Shown: positions 8,400 through 18,331 of the stretch, in pieces
Position numbering within the stretch: the first letter of the stretch is position 1
Layout of the letters: every line of letters starts with the position of its first letter
Assembly: GCF_003399625.1 (NCBI RefSeq)
Contig: NZ_NBXA01000007.1
Location: forward strand, 62,001 to 126,000
Source: Subtercola boreus
GTDB taxonomy: Bacteria; Actinomycetota; Actinomycetes; Actinomycetales; Microbacteriaceae
Reading direction: 5' to 3'
Length of the DNA: 64,000 nucleotides
Notes under the pieces: model-generated
Seen by the model: the letters and a program-made list of their open reading frames with translations, nothing else
Told to the model about the DNA's origin: nothing
The model's database searches: none
Made by a program: the position numbers and the translations under genes

Positions 8400-9740
8400 T
8401 CAGCTCAGGTTGTCGTCGTACTCCACATCGCGGGTCTCCTTGCTGAGGAACAGCGCGACCAGCGTGATCGCGGCCATCACCGCCAGGTAGACCCCGACGA
8501 GCACCGGGCTTCCGGATGCGTCAGCCCACAGTGCCACGGCCACGAAGGGTGCGACGGCCGCCCCGAGGATCGAGGCGAAGTTGTAGCTGATGGCCGAGCC
8601 CGTGTACCGCACGTTGGCAGGGAAGAGTTCGGGCAGCACCGACGCCATGGGTCCGAACGTCAGCCCCATCAGGGTGAAACCGATGATGAGGAGGGCCATC
8701 GTTCCGATGAAACCGGCGCCGAAGAGCGGCACGAAGAGCAGGCCGAAGACGAGGATGCCGATCGTGGTGGCGATCAGCGTCAGGCGTCGACCGTACTTCT
8801 CGGCCAGGGGCCCGGACACCAGGGTGAAGATTCCGAAGAACACCACGCCGACGATGAGCATGATCAGGAAGTCGGTGCGCGAATAGCCGAGACCGGGCGT
8901 CGCAGCGGTGGTGGCCGTCGTTCCGTAGGTCAGTGTGTACGTCGTCATCAGGTAGAAGAGCGTGTACGTGGCGAGCATGATGAACGTGCCGAGGATGAGC
9001 GGACGCCAGCTCGACTTGAACACGCGGGCGACCGGGACCTTGGCGACCTCGCCGCTGTCGATGACCTTCTGGAAGGCCGGAGTCTCGACGAGCTTGAACC
9101 GCACGTAGAGTCCGACGATGACGAGCACGGCACTGATCACGAACGGGACGCGCCAGCCCCATGCAGCGAACGCGTCGGCCGACATCGTGAGGCTCAGCAC
9201 GAGGAAGATTCCGTTGGCGAGGATGAAGCCGATCGGCGCACCCATCTGCGGGAACGTCCCGTAGATCGCCCGCTTGCCCTTCGGGGCGTTCTCGGTGGCC
9301 AGCAGCGCCGCGCCGCTCCACTCGCCGCCGAGGCCGAGGCCCTGGGCGAAACGGAACAGCGTCAGGAGCAGCGGAGCCCAGATTCCGATCTGGGCATATG
9401 TCGGCAGGAGTCCGATCAGGACGGTCGCGACACCCATGGTGAGGAGCGACGCGACCAGCGTCTTCTTGCGGCCGATCCGGTCGCCGAAGTGCCCGAAGAT
9501 GATCGAACCGATAGGACGGGCGATGAACGCGATGCCGAACACGAGGAACGACGACAGGAGGCTGACGGTCGGGTTCGTGTTGTCGGGGAAGAAGAGCTTC
9601 GGGAACACGAGAACCGCAGCCGTGCCGTACACGTAGAAGTCGTAGAACTCGATCGAGGTGCCGATGAGGCTGGCGAGGATGACCCGGTTTCGAGTGTTGG
9701 CGGGTGCTGCGGGCGGGGCTGCGATCTGGGGCGAAGACAT
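8400..9740 (-). CDS. MFS transporter, metabolite:H+ symporter (MHS) type
   Basis: Twelve-helix inner-membrane symporter of 446 residues. The N-terminal signature LASLIGTSIEFYDFYVYGTAA and the loop motif GHFGDRIGRKKTL (helices 2-3) are typical of the MHS subfamily (ProP, shikimate or dicarboxylate transporters). A second such loop is PLAEKYGRRL. The ATG at 9740 was chosen because the signature begins about 16 residues later; an in-frame GTG at 9794 would add an unusual Cys/Pro-rich head. The substrate is not predictable. It stands alone between the ABC exporter and ribH. Confidence 0.85.
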   Translation of the reverse strand: MSSPQIAAPPAAPANTRNRVILASLIGTSIEFYDFYVYGTAAVLVFPKLFFPDNTNPTVSLLSSFLVFGIAFIARPIGSIIFGHFGDRIGRKKTLVASLLTMGVATVLIGLLPTYAQIGIWAPLLLTLFRFAQGLGLGGEWSGAALLATENAPKGKRAIYGTFPQMGAPIGFILANGIFLVLSLTMSADAFAAWGWRVPFVISAVLVIVGLYVRFKLVETPAFQKVIDSGEVAKVPVARVFKSSWRPLILGTFIMLATYTLFYLMTTYTLTYGTTATTAATPGLGYSRTDFLIMLIVGVVFFGIFTLVSGPLAEKYGRRLTLIATTIGILVFGLLFVPLFGAGFIGTMALLIIGFTLMGLTFGPMASVLPELFPANVRYTGSAISYNFASILGAAVAPFVAVALWADASGSPVLVGVYLAVMAAITLVALFLSKETRDVEYDDNLS

Positions 9741-9914
9741 GGCGGCTTTCAGACAGGGGAAGAGGGGCGCGTGCGCGGGGCACACGGAGATCACGGTGGG
9801 CGAGAGCGTCGATCGGGCGCGAAGTCAACCACGGTGTGACGGGGGGTCGGTTGGTGAACCGCACCAATACCATACCTCGGTTCCGCCAACATGGCCTGCT
9901 GCCGTGAATCCTCC

Positions 9915-10382
9915 TCAGAGCGTGCGGAGCACCAGCGCTGTGGCGACCGCAGCCTCGGCGGCTTCGCGGCCCTTGTCCTCCTTCGAGCCGGGCAGTCCGG
10001 CCCGCTCGAGGCCCTGGGCCTCGTCGTCGAGGGTGAGAACGCCGAAGCCCACGGGCTTTCCCGTCAGCACGCTCACCTGCGTGAGGCCGCTGGTGGCGGC
10101 ATCCGAGACGTATTCGAAGTGCGGTGTGCCGCCACGGATGATCACGCCGAGCGCCACGACCGCATCCGCTCCCGCCTCCAACGCCGCGCGGCAGACCACC
10201 GGCAGCTCGAAGCTCCCGGGCACGCGGAGTTCGGTGACGTCGACCTTCGCCTCGGCGAGCGCGGCCCGCGCACCGGCCAGCAGGCCCTCGGTGATCTGCG
10301 GGTGCCAGCGGCCCGCGACGATGGTCACCTTGAGCCCTGTTCCGTCGAGGGGGGTGGTCGTGGGGGATCCGGCGCCGCTCAT
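9915..10382 (-). CDS. ribH: 6,7-dimethyl-8-ribityllumazine synthase
   Basis: Condenses 5-amino-6-ribitylaminouracil with 3,4-dihydroxybutanone-4-phosphate, the penultimate step of riboflavin synthesis; the enzyme normally forms large symmetric shells. The 155 residues include [23 protein letters not shown] (with the His/Arg phosphate site) and KPVGFGVLT, all family hallmarks. It is the last gene of the rib operon, about 100 bases after ribBA. That gap contains a (GCA)5 run at 10441-10455. Confidence 0.95.
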   Translation of the reverse strand: MSGAGSPTTTPLDGTGLKVTIVAGRWHPQITEGLLAGARAALAEAKVDVTELRVPGSFELPVVCRAALEAGADAVVALGVIIRGGTPHFEYVSDAATSGLTQVSVLTGKPVGFGVLTLDDEAQGLERAGLPGSKEDKGREAAEAAVATALVLRTL

Positions 10383-10440
10383 GGTCGGTGGCCTTTCTGT
10401 AGTGGGGTGTGGGATATGGGGTGTGGGTCGTGGTGATGGC

Positions 10441-10455
10441 GCAGCAGCAGCAGCA
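10441..10455. repeat. (GCA)5 microsatellite between ribBA and ribH
   Basis: Five perfect GCA triplets in the short gap just after the ribBA stop on the minus strand. A related GTCAGCC/GTCAGTC-like stretch follows. Possibly slippage-prone; no function is assigned. Confidence 0.7.
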
Positions 10456-10479
10456 GCCGCGTCAGCCGCGTCAGTCCTG

Positions 10480-11700
10480 TCAGCCCGGCAGGAGGTGCCC
10501 CATGCGGTCGCGCTTGGTATCGAGGTAGTCGGCGTTCGACCCGCCGCGACCGACGATCAGCGGCTCGCGTTCGGCGATCGTGATACCCAGTGCCCCGAGC
10601 TGGCGCACCTTGTCGGGGTTGTTGGTGAGCAGTCGCACGCGGTCGAGGCCGAGATCCGACAGGATCGCCGCCGCTGCACCGTATTCGCGTCCGTCGACAG
10701 GCAGACCCTGGGCGGTGTTGGCGTCGAGAGTGTCGAGGCCGTCCTCCTGCAGCCGGTAGGCGCGGAGTTTGTTGAGCAACCCGATTCCCCGGCCCTCATG
10801 CCCGCGGAGGTATATGACGACCCCGCCGCGTTCGGCGATCATGCTGAGTGCGGCATCCAGCTGGGGGCCGCATTCGCACTTCAACGAACCGAACGCTTCT
10901 CCGGTGAGGCACTCGGAGTGCACCCGGACGACGGCGCCCTCCGCGTGGGGATCACCGGAGACGACAGCCAGGTGATCCGTCTTCGTCTCGTTGTCGTGGT
11001 ACGCGCGGAACCGGAACGACCCGTGGATGGTCGGCACGACCGTCTCGACCTCGAACGTCACGCGGGCGAGCGTCGTGGCGGCCGGGGCCGGCCCGACCCG
11101 GTCGAGCCACTCGATGAGAGCCGCGATCGTGGTGACCGGCAGACCTTCGCGTTCGCCGAGCTGCAACAGTTCGGGCATCCGTGCCATCGAACCGTCGTCG
11201 GAGACGATCTCGCCGATGACCCCCACCGGCACCAGCCCGGCGAGGCGCAGCAGTTCGACGGATGCCTCCGTGTGCCCGGGACGCTGCCGCACGCCCCCGT
11301 CGACGGCAACCACGGGCAGCACATGACCCGGCCTGATGAAGCTCGCCGGTGTGGCCGCACCGTCTGCCAGAGCGCGGAGGGTGTGTGCACGATCGTGGGC
11401 GCTGATGCCCGTCGTCACACCCTCCGACGCGTCGACCGTGATCGTGTAGGCGGTGCGCCGGGCATCCTGGTTCTGCTCGACCATGGGCGGCAGGCCGAGC
11501 CGAGCGGCGCGGGCGACGGTCATCGGCGCGCAGAGGAAGCCCGAGGTGTGCCGCACCATCCAGGCGATCCACTCCGGTGTTGCCAGCTCGGCCGACAGGA
11601 TCGCGTCTCCCTCGTTCTCCCGGTCTTCGTCGTCGGCGACGATCACGGGCCGGCCGGCGCGGAGCGCGTCGAGAACCTCGGGCATGCTCGACAGCGTCAT
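10480..11700 (-). CDS. ribBA: Bifunctional 3,4-dihydroxy-2-butanone-4-phosphate synthase/GTP cyclohydrolase II
   Basis: Supplies both precursors of the riboflavin pathway. The 406-residue protein has an N-terminal RibB domain ([10 protein letters not shown] acidic metal loop near residues 24-33, and RPGHVLPV) and a C-terminal RibA domain with the zinc cysteines in [21 protein letters not shown] and the motif [16 protein letters not shown]. Its ATG overlaps the ribE stop by four bases (ATGA), so translation is probably coupled. Confidence 0.96.
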   Translation of the reverse strand: MTLSSMPEVLDALRAGRPVIVADDEDRENEGDAILSAELATPEWIAWMVRHTSGFLCAPMTVARAARLGLPPMVEQNQDARRTAYTITVDASEGVTTGISAHDRAHTLRALADGAATPASFIRPGHVLPVVAVDGGVRQRPGHTEASVELLRLAGLVPVGVIGEIVSDDGSMARMPELLQLGEREGLPVTTIAALIEWLDRVGPAPAATTLARVTFEVETVVPTIHGSFRFRAYHDNETKTDHLAVVSGDPHAEGAVVRVHSECLTGEAFGSLKCECGPQLDAALSMIAERGGVVIYLRGHEGRGIGLLNKLRAYRLQEDGLDTLDANTAQGLPVDGREYGAAAAILSDLGLDRVRLLTNNPDKVRQLGALGITIAEREPLIVGRGGSNADYLDTKRDRMGHLLPG

Positions 11701-12326
11701 CGTGCGCTCCTCAGGGCCAGCAGTCGCTCGACATGCCGGGCCAGGATGTCGGTCTCGATGTTCACGCGGTCGCCGACGGCGAGCGAACCGAGGGTGGTCG
11801 CGGCCAGGGTCTCCGGGATGAGCGAGACCTCGAACCAGTGGTCTGCGGTTGGCTCCGGATGCCCGTGGGCCCCATCGACGTTCGACACCGTGAGCGACAC
11901 CCCCGCCACCGCGATCGACCCCTTGTCGACGACCAGAGCTGCGAGCTCATCGTCGAGGCTGAAGCGCAGAACGCTCCAGGACTCGCCGGGCGTGACGGCG
12001 AGCACGGTGCTCGTGCCGTCGATGTGGCCCTGCACGATGTGGCCACCGAGACGGTCGCCGACCAGGGCAGCGCGTTCGAGGTTCACGGTGTCGCCCGGCC
12101 GCAGGGCGCCGATCGTCGACATGTCGAGGGTCTGCTGCATCACGTCGGCAGTGAACGTCTCAGCGGTCTGCGCGACGACGGTGAGGCAGACTCCGCTCAC
12201 CGAGATGGAGTCGCCGTGCTTCGCGCCCTGCACAGCGAGGGGTGCGCGGAGGGTGAGCCGGATGACGTCGGCGGACGGTTCGAGGGCGAGCACTTCGCCC
12301 TTCTCTTCAATGATTCCGGTGAACAC
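11697..12326 (-). CDS. ribE: Riboflavin synthase, alpha chain
   Basis: Dismutates two lumazines to riboflavin. The 209 residues show two similar lumazine-binding halves, beginning with FTGIIEEKGEV and continuing with GVCLTVV in the first half and GVSLTVSNV in the second. The start is the GTG at 12326, preceded by AGAAGGAG; the initiator valine codon precedes FTGI exactly as in homologues. Its first 20 bases overlap the 3' end of ribD in another frame, and its stop overlaps ribBA. Confidence 0.95.
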   Translation of the reverse strand: MFTGIIEEKGEVLALEPSADVIRLTLRAPLAVQGAKHGDSISVSGVCLTVVAQTAETFTADVMQQTLDMSTIGALRPGDTVNLERAALVGDRLGGHIVQGHIDGTSTVLAVTPGESWSVLRFSLDDELAALVVDKGSIAVAGVSLTVSNVDGAHGHPEPTADHWFEVSLIPETLAATTLGSLAVGDRVNIETDILARHVERLLALRSAR

Positions 12327-13548
12327 GGGCGGTCTCCTTCTGAGGGGCGGACAGTGCTGGCGTGGGGGCGGGCGGTGCCGGCTGCGCGGGCGGTGCGGGC
12401 CGGGCGACGATCCGCACGTCGGCGCCGACCGGGTCGACCGAATCGATGACCAGCCGCCGGGCATCCGGGAGCGACGGAACGCCGAGGTCGCCGAGCGCGA
12501 GCCCGGGGCCGCCGACCAGCACCGGCGCGAGGTAGACGACGAACTCGTCGACGAGTCCCGCCCGGACGAACGCGCTGGCGAGGGTCGGGCCTCCCTCGAC
12601 GAACACCGAGCGCACCCCCTGGTCGTAGAGGTCGTCGAGCACGGCGGGGAGGTCGTGGGTGTCGTAGTGCCGCAGGGGCTCCGGATGCCGCGCCAGCGCG
12701 CTCCCGGCGGGAACCGTCCTGGCGCCGATGACGACAGGCGCCGGCTGGTGGGGGAGCAGCGAACCGTCAGAGCGCCGCGCGGTGAGCTCCGGGTCGTCGG
12801 CCAGCATCGTTCCTGTGCCGACCAGGATGGCGTCGACCCGGCCCCGACGCTCGTGCACGTCGCTCCGTGCATCCGGGCCGGTGATCCACTGGCTGGTGCC
12901 GTCGGCCGCCGCCGTTCGCCCGTCGAGACTCGACGCCCACTTCAGGGTGACGAACGGCCGGCCGGTTCGAACGGCGCTCAGCCAGGGCCGGATGCTCTGC
13001 TCGACGTCGTGCGCGAGCAGGCCGGCGACGGCGCGCACTCCTCGGGCTGCGAGAGAGGCGGCTCCGCCTGCGGAGGCGACCCCGGGGTCGCTGATCCCGA
13101 AGTACACGGCGCTGACGCCCGCGTCGGCGAGAGCCGTACTGCACGGCCCCGTGCGGCCCGTGTGGTTGCAGGGTTCGAGGGTGACGACAGCGGTGGCCCC
13201 GAGGGCGAGGCGCGGGTCGCCGAGGTGGGACAGGGCATCCACCTCGGCGTGCGGTGTGCCCGCACCACGGTGCCAGCCCTCAGCCAGAACCGTGCCGTCG
13301 GGAGCAAGCAGCACCGCGCCCACGCGGGGATTGACGCCCCAGGCCGGCCCGTTCCGCGAGAGCACGATGGCCCGGCGCATGGCGGCAGCCAACTCTGAGG
13401 CGCTCGGTGTGCCCGAGTCGCTCGGTGTGCCTGAGTCGCTCGGTGTGCCCGAGGCGCTCGCCTCGCACTCTGTCGGCCCCATCGGGCCGGCGGCCGCGTG
13501 CACACCCGCACGCTCGGCGTCAGCGCGGCTCTCGCTCGGCAGGGGCAT
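12307..13548 (-). CDS. ribD: Bifunctional diaminohydroxyphosphoribosylaminopyrimidine deaminase/5-amino-6-(5-phosphoribosylamino)uracil reductase
   Basis: Catalyses steps two and three of riboflavin synthesis. The deaminase zinc site is visible as HAEVDAL and PCNHTGRTGPC, followed by the reductase domain (LKWASSLDGRTA, VGTGTMLADDPELT). The protein has 413 residues. The first 55 or so are extra and low in complexity, containing SGTPSD repeated three times, encoded by three 18-bp DNA repeats. The ATG at 13548 has ACGAGGA upstream. It is the first gene after the FMN riboswitch, so the whole operon should fall when FMN is abundant. The C-terminal Pro/Ala-rich tail overlaps ribE. Confidence 0.93.
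   Translation of the reverse strand: MPLPSESRADAERAGVHAAAGPMGPTECEASASGTPSDSGTPSDSGTPSASELAAAMRRAIVLSRNGPAWGVNPRVGAVLLAPDGTVLAEGWHRGAGTPHAEVDALSHLGDPRLALGATAVVTLEPCNHTGRTGPCSTALADAGVSAVYFGISDPGVASAGGAASLAARGVRAVAGLLAHDVEQSIRPWLSAVRTGRPFVTLKWASSLDGRTAAADGTSQWITGPDARSDVHERRGRVDAILVGTGTMLADDPELTARRSDGSLLPHQPAPVVIGARTVPAGSALARHPEPLRHYDTHDLPAVLDDLYDQGVRSVFVEGGPTLASAFVRAGLVDEFVVYLAPVLVGGPGLALGDLGVPSLPDARRLVIDSVDPVGADVRIVARPAPPAQPAPPAPTPALSAPQKETARVHRNH
13401..13454. repeat. Three-copy 18-bp tandem repeat inside ribD
   Basis: Units at 13401-13418, 13419-13436 and 13437-13454 read CGCTCGGTGTGCCCGAGT with one or two changes. They encode repeated Gly-Thr-Pro-Ser-(Asp/Ala)-Ser in the N-terminal extension. 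The unit length is a multiple of three, so copy changes keep the frame. Confidence 0.9.
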
Positions 13549-13629
13549 CCGGAATCCTCGTCAGTGACGGTACCCGGGTGGCGCAGAACGCCCGTGAGTC
13601 GCCGGCAACGTCGACGACCACGCGTGCAC

Positions 13630-13788
13630 CTCTCATCCGGACTCCTGGAGTCGTCGGCGAACCGACAACTCCATGACCGTCGGTTCCGGAATTTCACCGG
13701 ATCAGCACGGGACGGCCCCACGGTTGTGGTTTCGCCCTGCGCTCGCGGACTCTCACCGCCGGTTCGGATTCTCACCGACCCCGGGCAC
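13630..13788 (-). promoter_or_regulatory. FMN riboswitch (RFN element)
   Basis: On the minus strand the conserved blocks appear in order: GGGGTCGGTGAGAATCCGA, ACCGGCGGTGAGAGTCCGCG, then GATCCGGTGAAATTCCGGAA, CCGACGGTCATGGAG and AGTCCGGATGAGAG. These are the RFN helices and joining loops. One peripheral arm is long, with GGAGTTGTCGG and CCGACGACTCC pairing around a TTCG loop. About 80 bases separate the aptamer from the ribD start, enough for an expression platform; I see no T tract, so translational control is more likely than attenuation. Confidence 0.95.
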
Positions 13789-13853
13789 GATGGAGGTAGT
13801 CTACTCCCCGCCCGCTGGGTGAGCCCCGAGTGAGATCCGCATGCGGCGGAGTG

Positions 13854-14615
13854 TTACAGCGTCGCGTCCTTGTGCGCGGTGAGCGCCTGGGACTTCGGGA
13901 TGCGACCCAGGCGGGAGGCGAACCCCCACGACGTGACCTTCGCCAGAGCCTCGATCACGATGCCGCTGGTCATCTTCGACTGGCCCTCGAGCCGCTCCAC
14001 GAACGTGATCGGGAACTCCTTGACGTCGCCGCCGGAACGCTCCACAAGCCAGGCCAGCTCGATCTGGAAGCAGTAGCCCGCGCTGTCGAGGCGCGAGAGG
14101 TCGAGGTTCCGCAGGGTCTCGGCGCTGAATCCCCGGTACCCCGAGGTGATGTCGTGCAGCTTCGACGAGAGCATGATGCGGGCATACGTCGTGCCCGAGC
14201 GGGAGATGAGCTTGCGGTACCAGGGCCAGTTCTCGGTCTTGCCGCCCGGGATCCAGCGTGCGCCGATGCCGAGGTTCGCCCCGTCGTCGAGCAGCTTCAG
14301 CAGGCGCGGCAGCTCCTCGGGCTGATGGGAGCCGTCGGCATCCATCTCGATGATCTGTTCGTAGCCGTGCTCGAGCGCCCAGCCGAACCCAGCGACGTAT
14401 GCCGTTCCGAGCCCGTTCTTGCCCGGGCGGTGCATGATGTTCACGCGCGGGTTCGTGGCCGCGATGGCGTCGACGATCTCCCCCGTACCGTCGGGCGAAT
14501 TGTCGTCGACCACGAGGATGTGCACCTCCGCGTCGGCGTTGAGGATGCGCTCGATCATCGCGGAGATGGTGTCCTTCTCGCGGTAGGTCGGCATGACGAC
14601 GACAGCTCCAGGCAA
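13854..14615 (-). CDS. Polyprenol monophosphomannose synthase (GT2 family, Ppm1/DPM1-like)
   Basis: Transfers mannose from GDP-mannose to a polyprenyl phosphate at the membrane's cytoplasmic face, supplying lipid-linked mannose for glycolipids and glycoproteins. The sequence has VVVMPTYREKDT, LVVDDNSPDGTGE (with the DD metal pair), a further EMDADGSHQPEELP, and SGYRGFSAETL. The start is taken as the TTG at 14615, which gives 253 residues and has AAGGAAGG nine bases upstream; the longer frame has no ribosome site. No lipoprotein acyltransferase domain is fused, unlike mycobacterial Ppm1. It may be functionally linked to the GDP-mannose genes near 25 kb. Confidence 0.85.
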   Translation of the reverse strand: MPGAVVVMPTYREKDTISAMIERILNADAEVHILVVDDNSPDGTGEIVDAIAATNPRVNIMHRPGKNGLGTAYVAGFGWALEHGYEQIIEMDADGSHQPEELPRLLKLLDDGANLGIGARWIPGGKTENWPWYRKLISRSGTTYARIMLSSKLHDITSGYRGFSAETLRNLDLSRLDSAGYCFQIELAWLVERSGGDVKEFPITFVERLEGQSKMTSGIVIEALAKVTSWGFASRLGRIPKSQALTAHKDATL

Positions 14616-14728
14616 TGGGCTACCTTCCTTACGTGCTTCGCTCCGATCAGAGCAATCTCCCCACACTAACTCACCAGCATTGGCGCGGAAAATCGGGAGG
14701 AGGCCCTTCAATATACGACACAGCCTCC

Positions 14729-14734
14729 TAGTGT
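14729..14734 (+). promoter_or_regulatory. Leaderless -10 box (TAGTGT) for the FUSC-type gene
   Basis: TAGTGT is followed by six bases and then the GTG at 14741. No ribosome binding site is visible. Confidence 0.5.
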
Positions 14735-14740
14735 TGTGGT

Positions 14741-15973
14741 GTGAAGCCTGACAAGTCCCTCCCAGTGACAGGCGGGCGGCGACCGCGCGGTGCCGGTTCG
14801 GGCCGCACTTCGGGCCGTATATCGGGCGGCGCTTCGGGCGGATCGCCGGGCGGTTGGTCGGGCTGGTTCCGCGTGCGACGCATGAATGTGTCGGCGTTCT
14901 CGCCGGAGCGTTACGCCCGACTCATCCTCTCGACGTCCCGCGTGCCCTTCCTGCAGGTCGTGAAGACGAGTGCCGCGGCCATCCTCGCGTGGATCGCGAC
15001 GGCGCCCCTGCTGCAGGGGCAGATCCCGCTCTTCGCGGTGATCGCCGCGATCCTCGTCGTGCAGCCGAGCGTCAACCAGTCGTTCGGCAAGGCTCTCGAA
15101 CGTTGCGTGGGCGTGGTCATCGGTGTCGTTCTCGCGTACTTCGTGGGGCTGGCCTTCGGATCGAATTCGTGGGCCGTGCTGCTGGCCGTGATCGCCGCGT
15201 TGATGCTCGCCTGGGCGCTCCGGCTGGGCCCCACCTCCTCGGTGCAGATCCCGATCAGTGCGATGCTGGTGCTCGCGCTGGGGGCGACCACGCCGGGCTA
15301 TGCCGTCAACCGCATCCTCGAGACCGTCATCGGGGCCCTCATCGGTGTGGCGGTGAACCTGCTCATCGTGCCGCCGGTCGCGCTTCAGCCCGTGCACGAA
15401 GCGGTTGCGCGGCTGGGCAACGAGGTGAGCGGCATCCTGGACTCGCTCGCGCGCATCCTGAGTAGCCCCACCACTTCGAACGAGCGCACCACGATGCTCG
15501 TCGAAGCGCGGCTGCTGACGCCGATGCGTGCCAAGGCGGCGGCGGCGCTGGCCGCGGGGGAGGAGAGCCTGAAGTACAACCCCAGGCGGTCGGTGCACCG
15601 CGACCTGCTCGAGGCCGACGGAACGCTGCTGGCGATGCTCACGATCCTCGTCACCCGCGTGGTGGGCATGGCGCGCGGAGTCGTCGACCACTACGACGAG
15701 AGCCTCCCCGAGGAGCCGCTCGTGGCGGAGGTGGTCTCCGAATTGCGGCGCGCGTCGCACGACCTCCGGCTGGTCATCCAGAACGCGGACCTGCCGGGTG
15801 CAGCGGGGCCGACGGTTCCGGTTCTGGATGATCTCCCCGCCCTCACCGCCCCGCTGACGATCGCCCGGCCGGGCAGCGAGCACTGGGTGCTGCTGGGGTT
15901 CCTCCTCGAAGACCTGCGCCGCATCCACGAAGAGCTGGTGGCCGCGATGGCAGACGAGCCCCCCGAGGGCTGA
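14741..15973 (+). CDS. FUSC/aromatic-acid-exporter-like membrane protein
   Basis: A 410-residue membrane protein. A Gly/Ser/Arg-rich head (about 1-47) is followed by some six hydrophobic helices (about 65-215), in which GQIPLFAVIAAILVVQPSVNQS is the strongest family match. A cytosolic C-terminal domain follows. The head looks disordered and has no signal sequence. The family is associated with efflux of organic acids, but no function is proved for this type. The GTG start at 14741 fits a leaderless promoter; an internal ATG at 14882 is the alternative and has no ribosome site. Confidence 0.75.
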   Translation: MKPDKSLPVTGGRRPRGAGSGRTSGRISGGASGGSPGGWSGWFRVRRMNVSAFSPERYARLILSTSRVPFLQVVKTSAAAILAWIATAPLLQGQIPLFAVIAAILVVQPSVNQSFGKALERCVGVVIGVVLAYFVGLAFGSNSWAVLLAVIAALMLAWALRLGPTSSVQIPISAMLVLALGATTPGYAVNRILETVIGALIGVAVNLLIVPPVALQPVHEAVARLGNEVSGILDSLARILSSPTTSNERTTMLVEARLLTPMRAKAAAALAAGEESLKYNPRRSVHRDLLEADGTLLAMLTILVTRVVGMARGVVDHYDESLPEEPLVAEVVSELRRASHDLRLVIQNADLPGAAGPTVPVLDDLPALTAPLTIARPGSEHWVLLGFLLEDLRRIHEELVAAMADEPPEG

Positions 15974-16072
15974 CGCCGCCCGTCCCCGCGTCCCGCGTCC
16001 CACGCCCCACGCCCCACGCTCCCGAAGCCGGGCTGGCGGGGTGCGTTCGGGAAGGCGCCCCCAGACGGGACA

Positions 16073-16106
16073 TCCGCGCGTGCGCGCCGGGGCGCGGAAG
16101 CGACAA
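16073..16106. repeat. Dispersed intergenic repeat, copy 1 (partial)
   Basis: TCCGCGCGTGCGCGC (16073-16087), four bases, then GCGCGGAAGCGACAA (16092-16106). The same two blocks with the same spacing occur at 63771-63804. It lies in the gap between a FUSC-type gene and ctaG, which converge. A low-complexity CCCGCGT/CCCACGC stretch fills 15985-16020 of the same gap. Confidence 0.8.
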
Positions 16107-16160
16107 ACTGGCGCGGAACCGGCGATGGGCGAGCGCACCGCGCCAGGCCGCGCGGGTGCG

Positions 16161-17042
16161 TCAGGCGGGCGGGCGACGGTCGAACGACTTGAGGTGCGCG
16201 TCGGTCAGGGCCGCCATCTCCTCGTCGGTGAGGTCGTCGAGGCCCTTCGCCTCGGTGCGGTCGTGTTTCGACCAGCGCACGAACAGCAGGATGAGGATGG
16301 GGATGTCCGCGATCTCGGCGATGAACCAGAGCAGATCGCCCGAGAGCTGCTGGTCGCGGAGCGCGCTGGGGAACCAGCCGGGCACCGCCCCGAGCACAGG
16401 ACCTGCGTGGTCGAGGATCTGGTCGTTCAGCCGTAGCAGGATGCCCGGGATGGCGTCGACGACGAGCTCGACGAACGCCAGCATGAACTCGGCCGCGATG
16501 AAGAGGCTGGTGCGCACGACGACCAGTTCGGTGAGCGGCAGCACGAGGATCAGGCCGACCAGCGGCACCAGCACCGTGATGGCGTCCTGAGCAATGGGGG
16601 AGGCCCGGAGACTTCCGGCGACGGGAGTCAGGAACACGGAGAACGCGGCCAGGGCGAAGACGGGGCCGAACACGGCGTTGCCCATCACGCCGATGACCCG
16701 GGACTCGAGCACGCGTTCGAGGACCGCCGCGCCACGGGGACTCCCGGCCAGGGCTTCGCGGGCGAGGGCGACGGGCTTGCCTGTCGCGACGAGGCCGGGA
16801 ACGGCGAACAGCAGCAGCGCGATGCGGGTCGTGAACGCGAACCGCAACTGCTGGGAGTAGACGCCGAGGAATCCGAATTCGATCACCGCGAACGATCCGA
16901 GTCCCAGCAGATAGAACCCGGCCGAACGCTTCAGCGACCAGTGCACCCCGCGCTTCGCAAGGCTCCGGATGCCCAGGCCGTACAGCACGCCGGCAACGAC
17001 GATCACCGCCAGCCCGACCGGTTCCACCTGCCAGGCCGTCAC
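16161..17042 (-). CDS. Cytochrome c oxidase assembly protein, caa3-type CtaG family
   Basis: A 293-residue polytopic membrane protein with about seven hydrophobic helices spread from residue 8 to 250. It matches the overall character of the CtaG_Caa3 family, which helps put copper into the oxidase, though the copper-binding His/Met residues of better-studied members are not obvious here. The C-terminus is charged and cytosolic (HDRTEAKGLDDLTDEEM). The start is GTG with no clear ribosome site. It lies downstream of trpS on the same strand, separated by a long inverted repeat. Confidence 0.7.
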   Translation of the reverse strand: MTAWQVEPVGLAVIVVAGVLYGLGIRSLAKRGVHWSLKRSAGFYLLGLGSFAVIEFGFLGVYSQQLRFAFTTRIALLLFAVPGLVATGKPVALAREALAGSPRGAAVLERVLESRVIGVMGNAVFGPVFALAAFSVFLTPVAGSLRASPIAQDAITVLVPLVGLILVLPLTELVVVRTSLFIAAEFMLAFVELVVDAIPGILLRLNDQILDHAGPVLGAVPGWFPSALRDQQLSGDLLWFIAEIADIPILILLFVRWSKHDRTEAKGLDDLTDEEMAALTDAHLKSFDRRPPA

Positions 17043-17099
17043 GAAATCAACGATGTCAGGCGTGGCAACTCCTCGGGGTTCTCACCCAGTATGCGCCTT

Positions 17100-17156
17100 C
17101 GACTCGGGAGTTTCTGTCGGTTTCGCCGGACAATACCGACCGAAACTCCCGAGTCG
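17100..17156. repeat. Long perfect intergenic inverted repeat (22-bp arms)
   Basis: CGACTCGGGAGTTTCTGTCGGT (two halves of 17100-17121) pairs with 17135-17156 over 22 bases with a single mismatch; the loop is 13 bases. It sits between the trpS stop and the ctaG start. No T tract follows on either strand. Confidence 0.9.
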
Positions 17157-17195
17157 ATGGAGGGCGGGGCGGGAGGCGGGGTGGGGGGAGGAAAA

Positions 17196-18251
<1,056 letters not shown>

Positions 18252-18331
18252 CTACGGTTGCTGCCGATGGTGCGCCGCAGCGGCGGCGGCGCACCAGTGG
18301 GTGTACGGAGCGATCTGATGCGCGGACCGCG

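Noticed and set aside
9658-13398. Plus-strand open frame of 1246 codons over the rib operon
   Set aside because: It is antisense to ribD, ribE, ribBA and ribH, which have full motifs and an FMN riboswitch; its translation has no recognisable domain.
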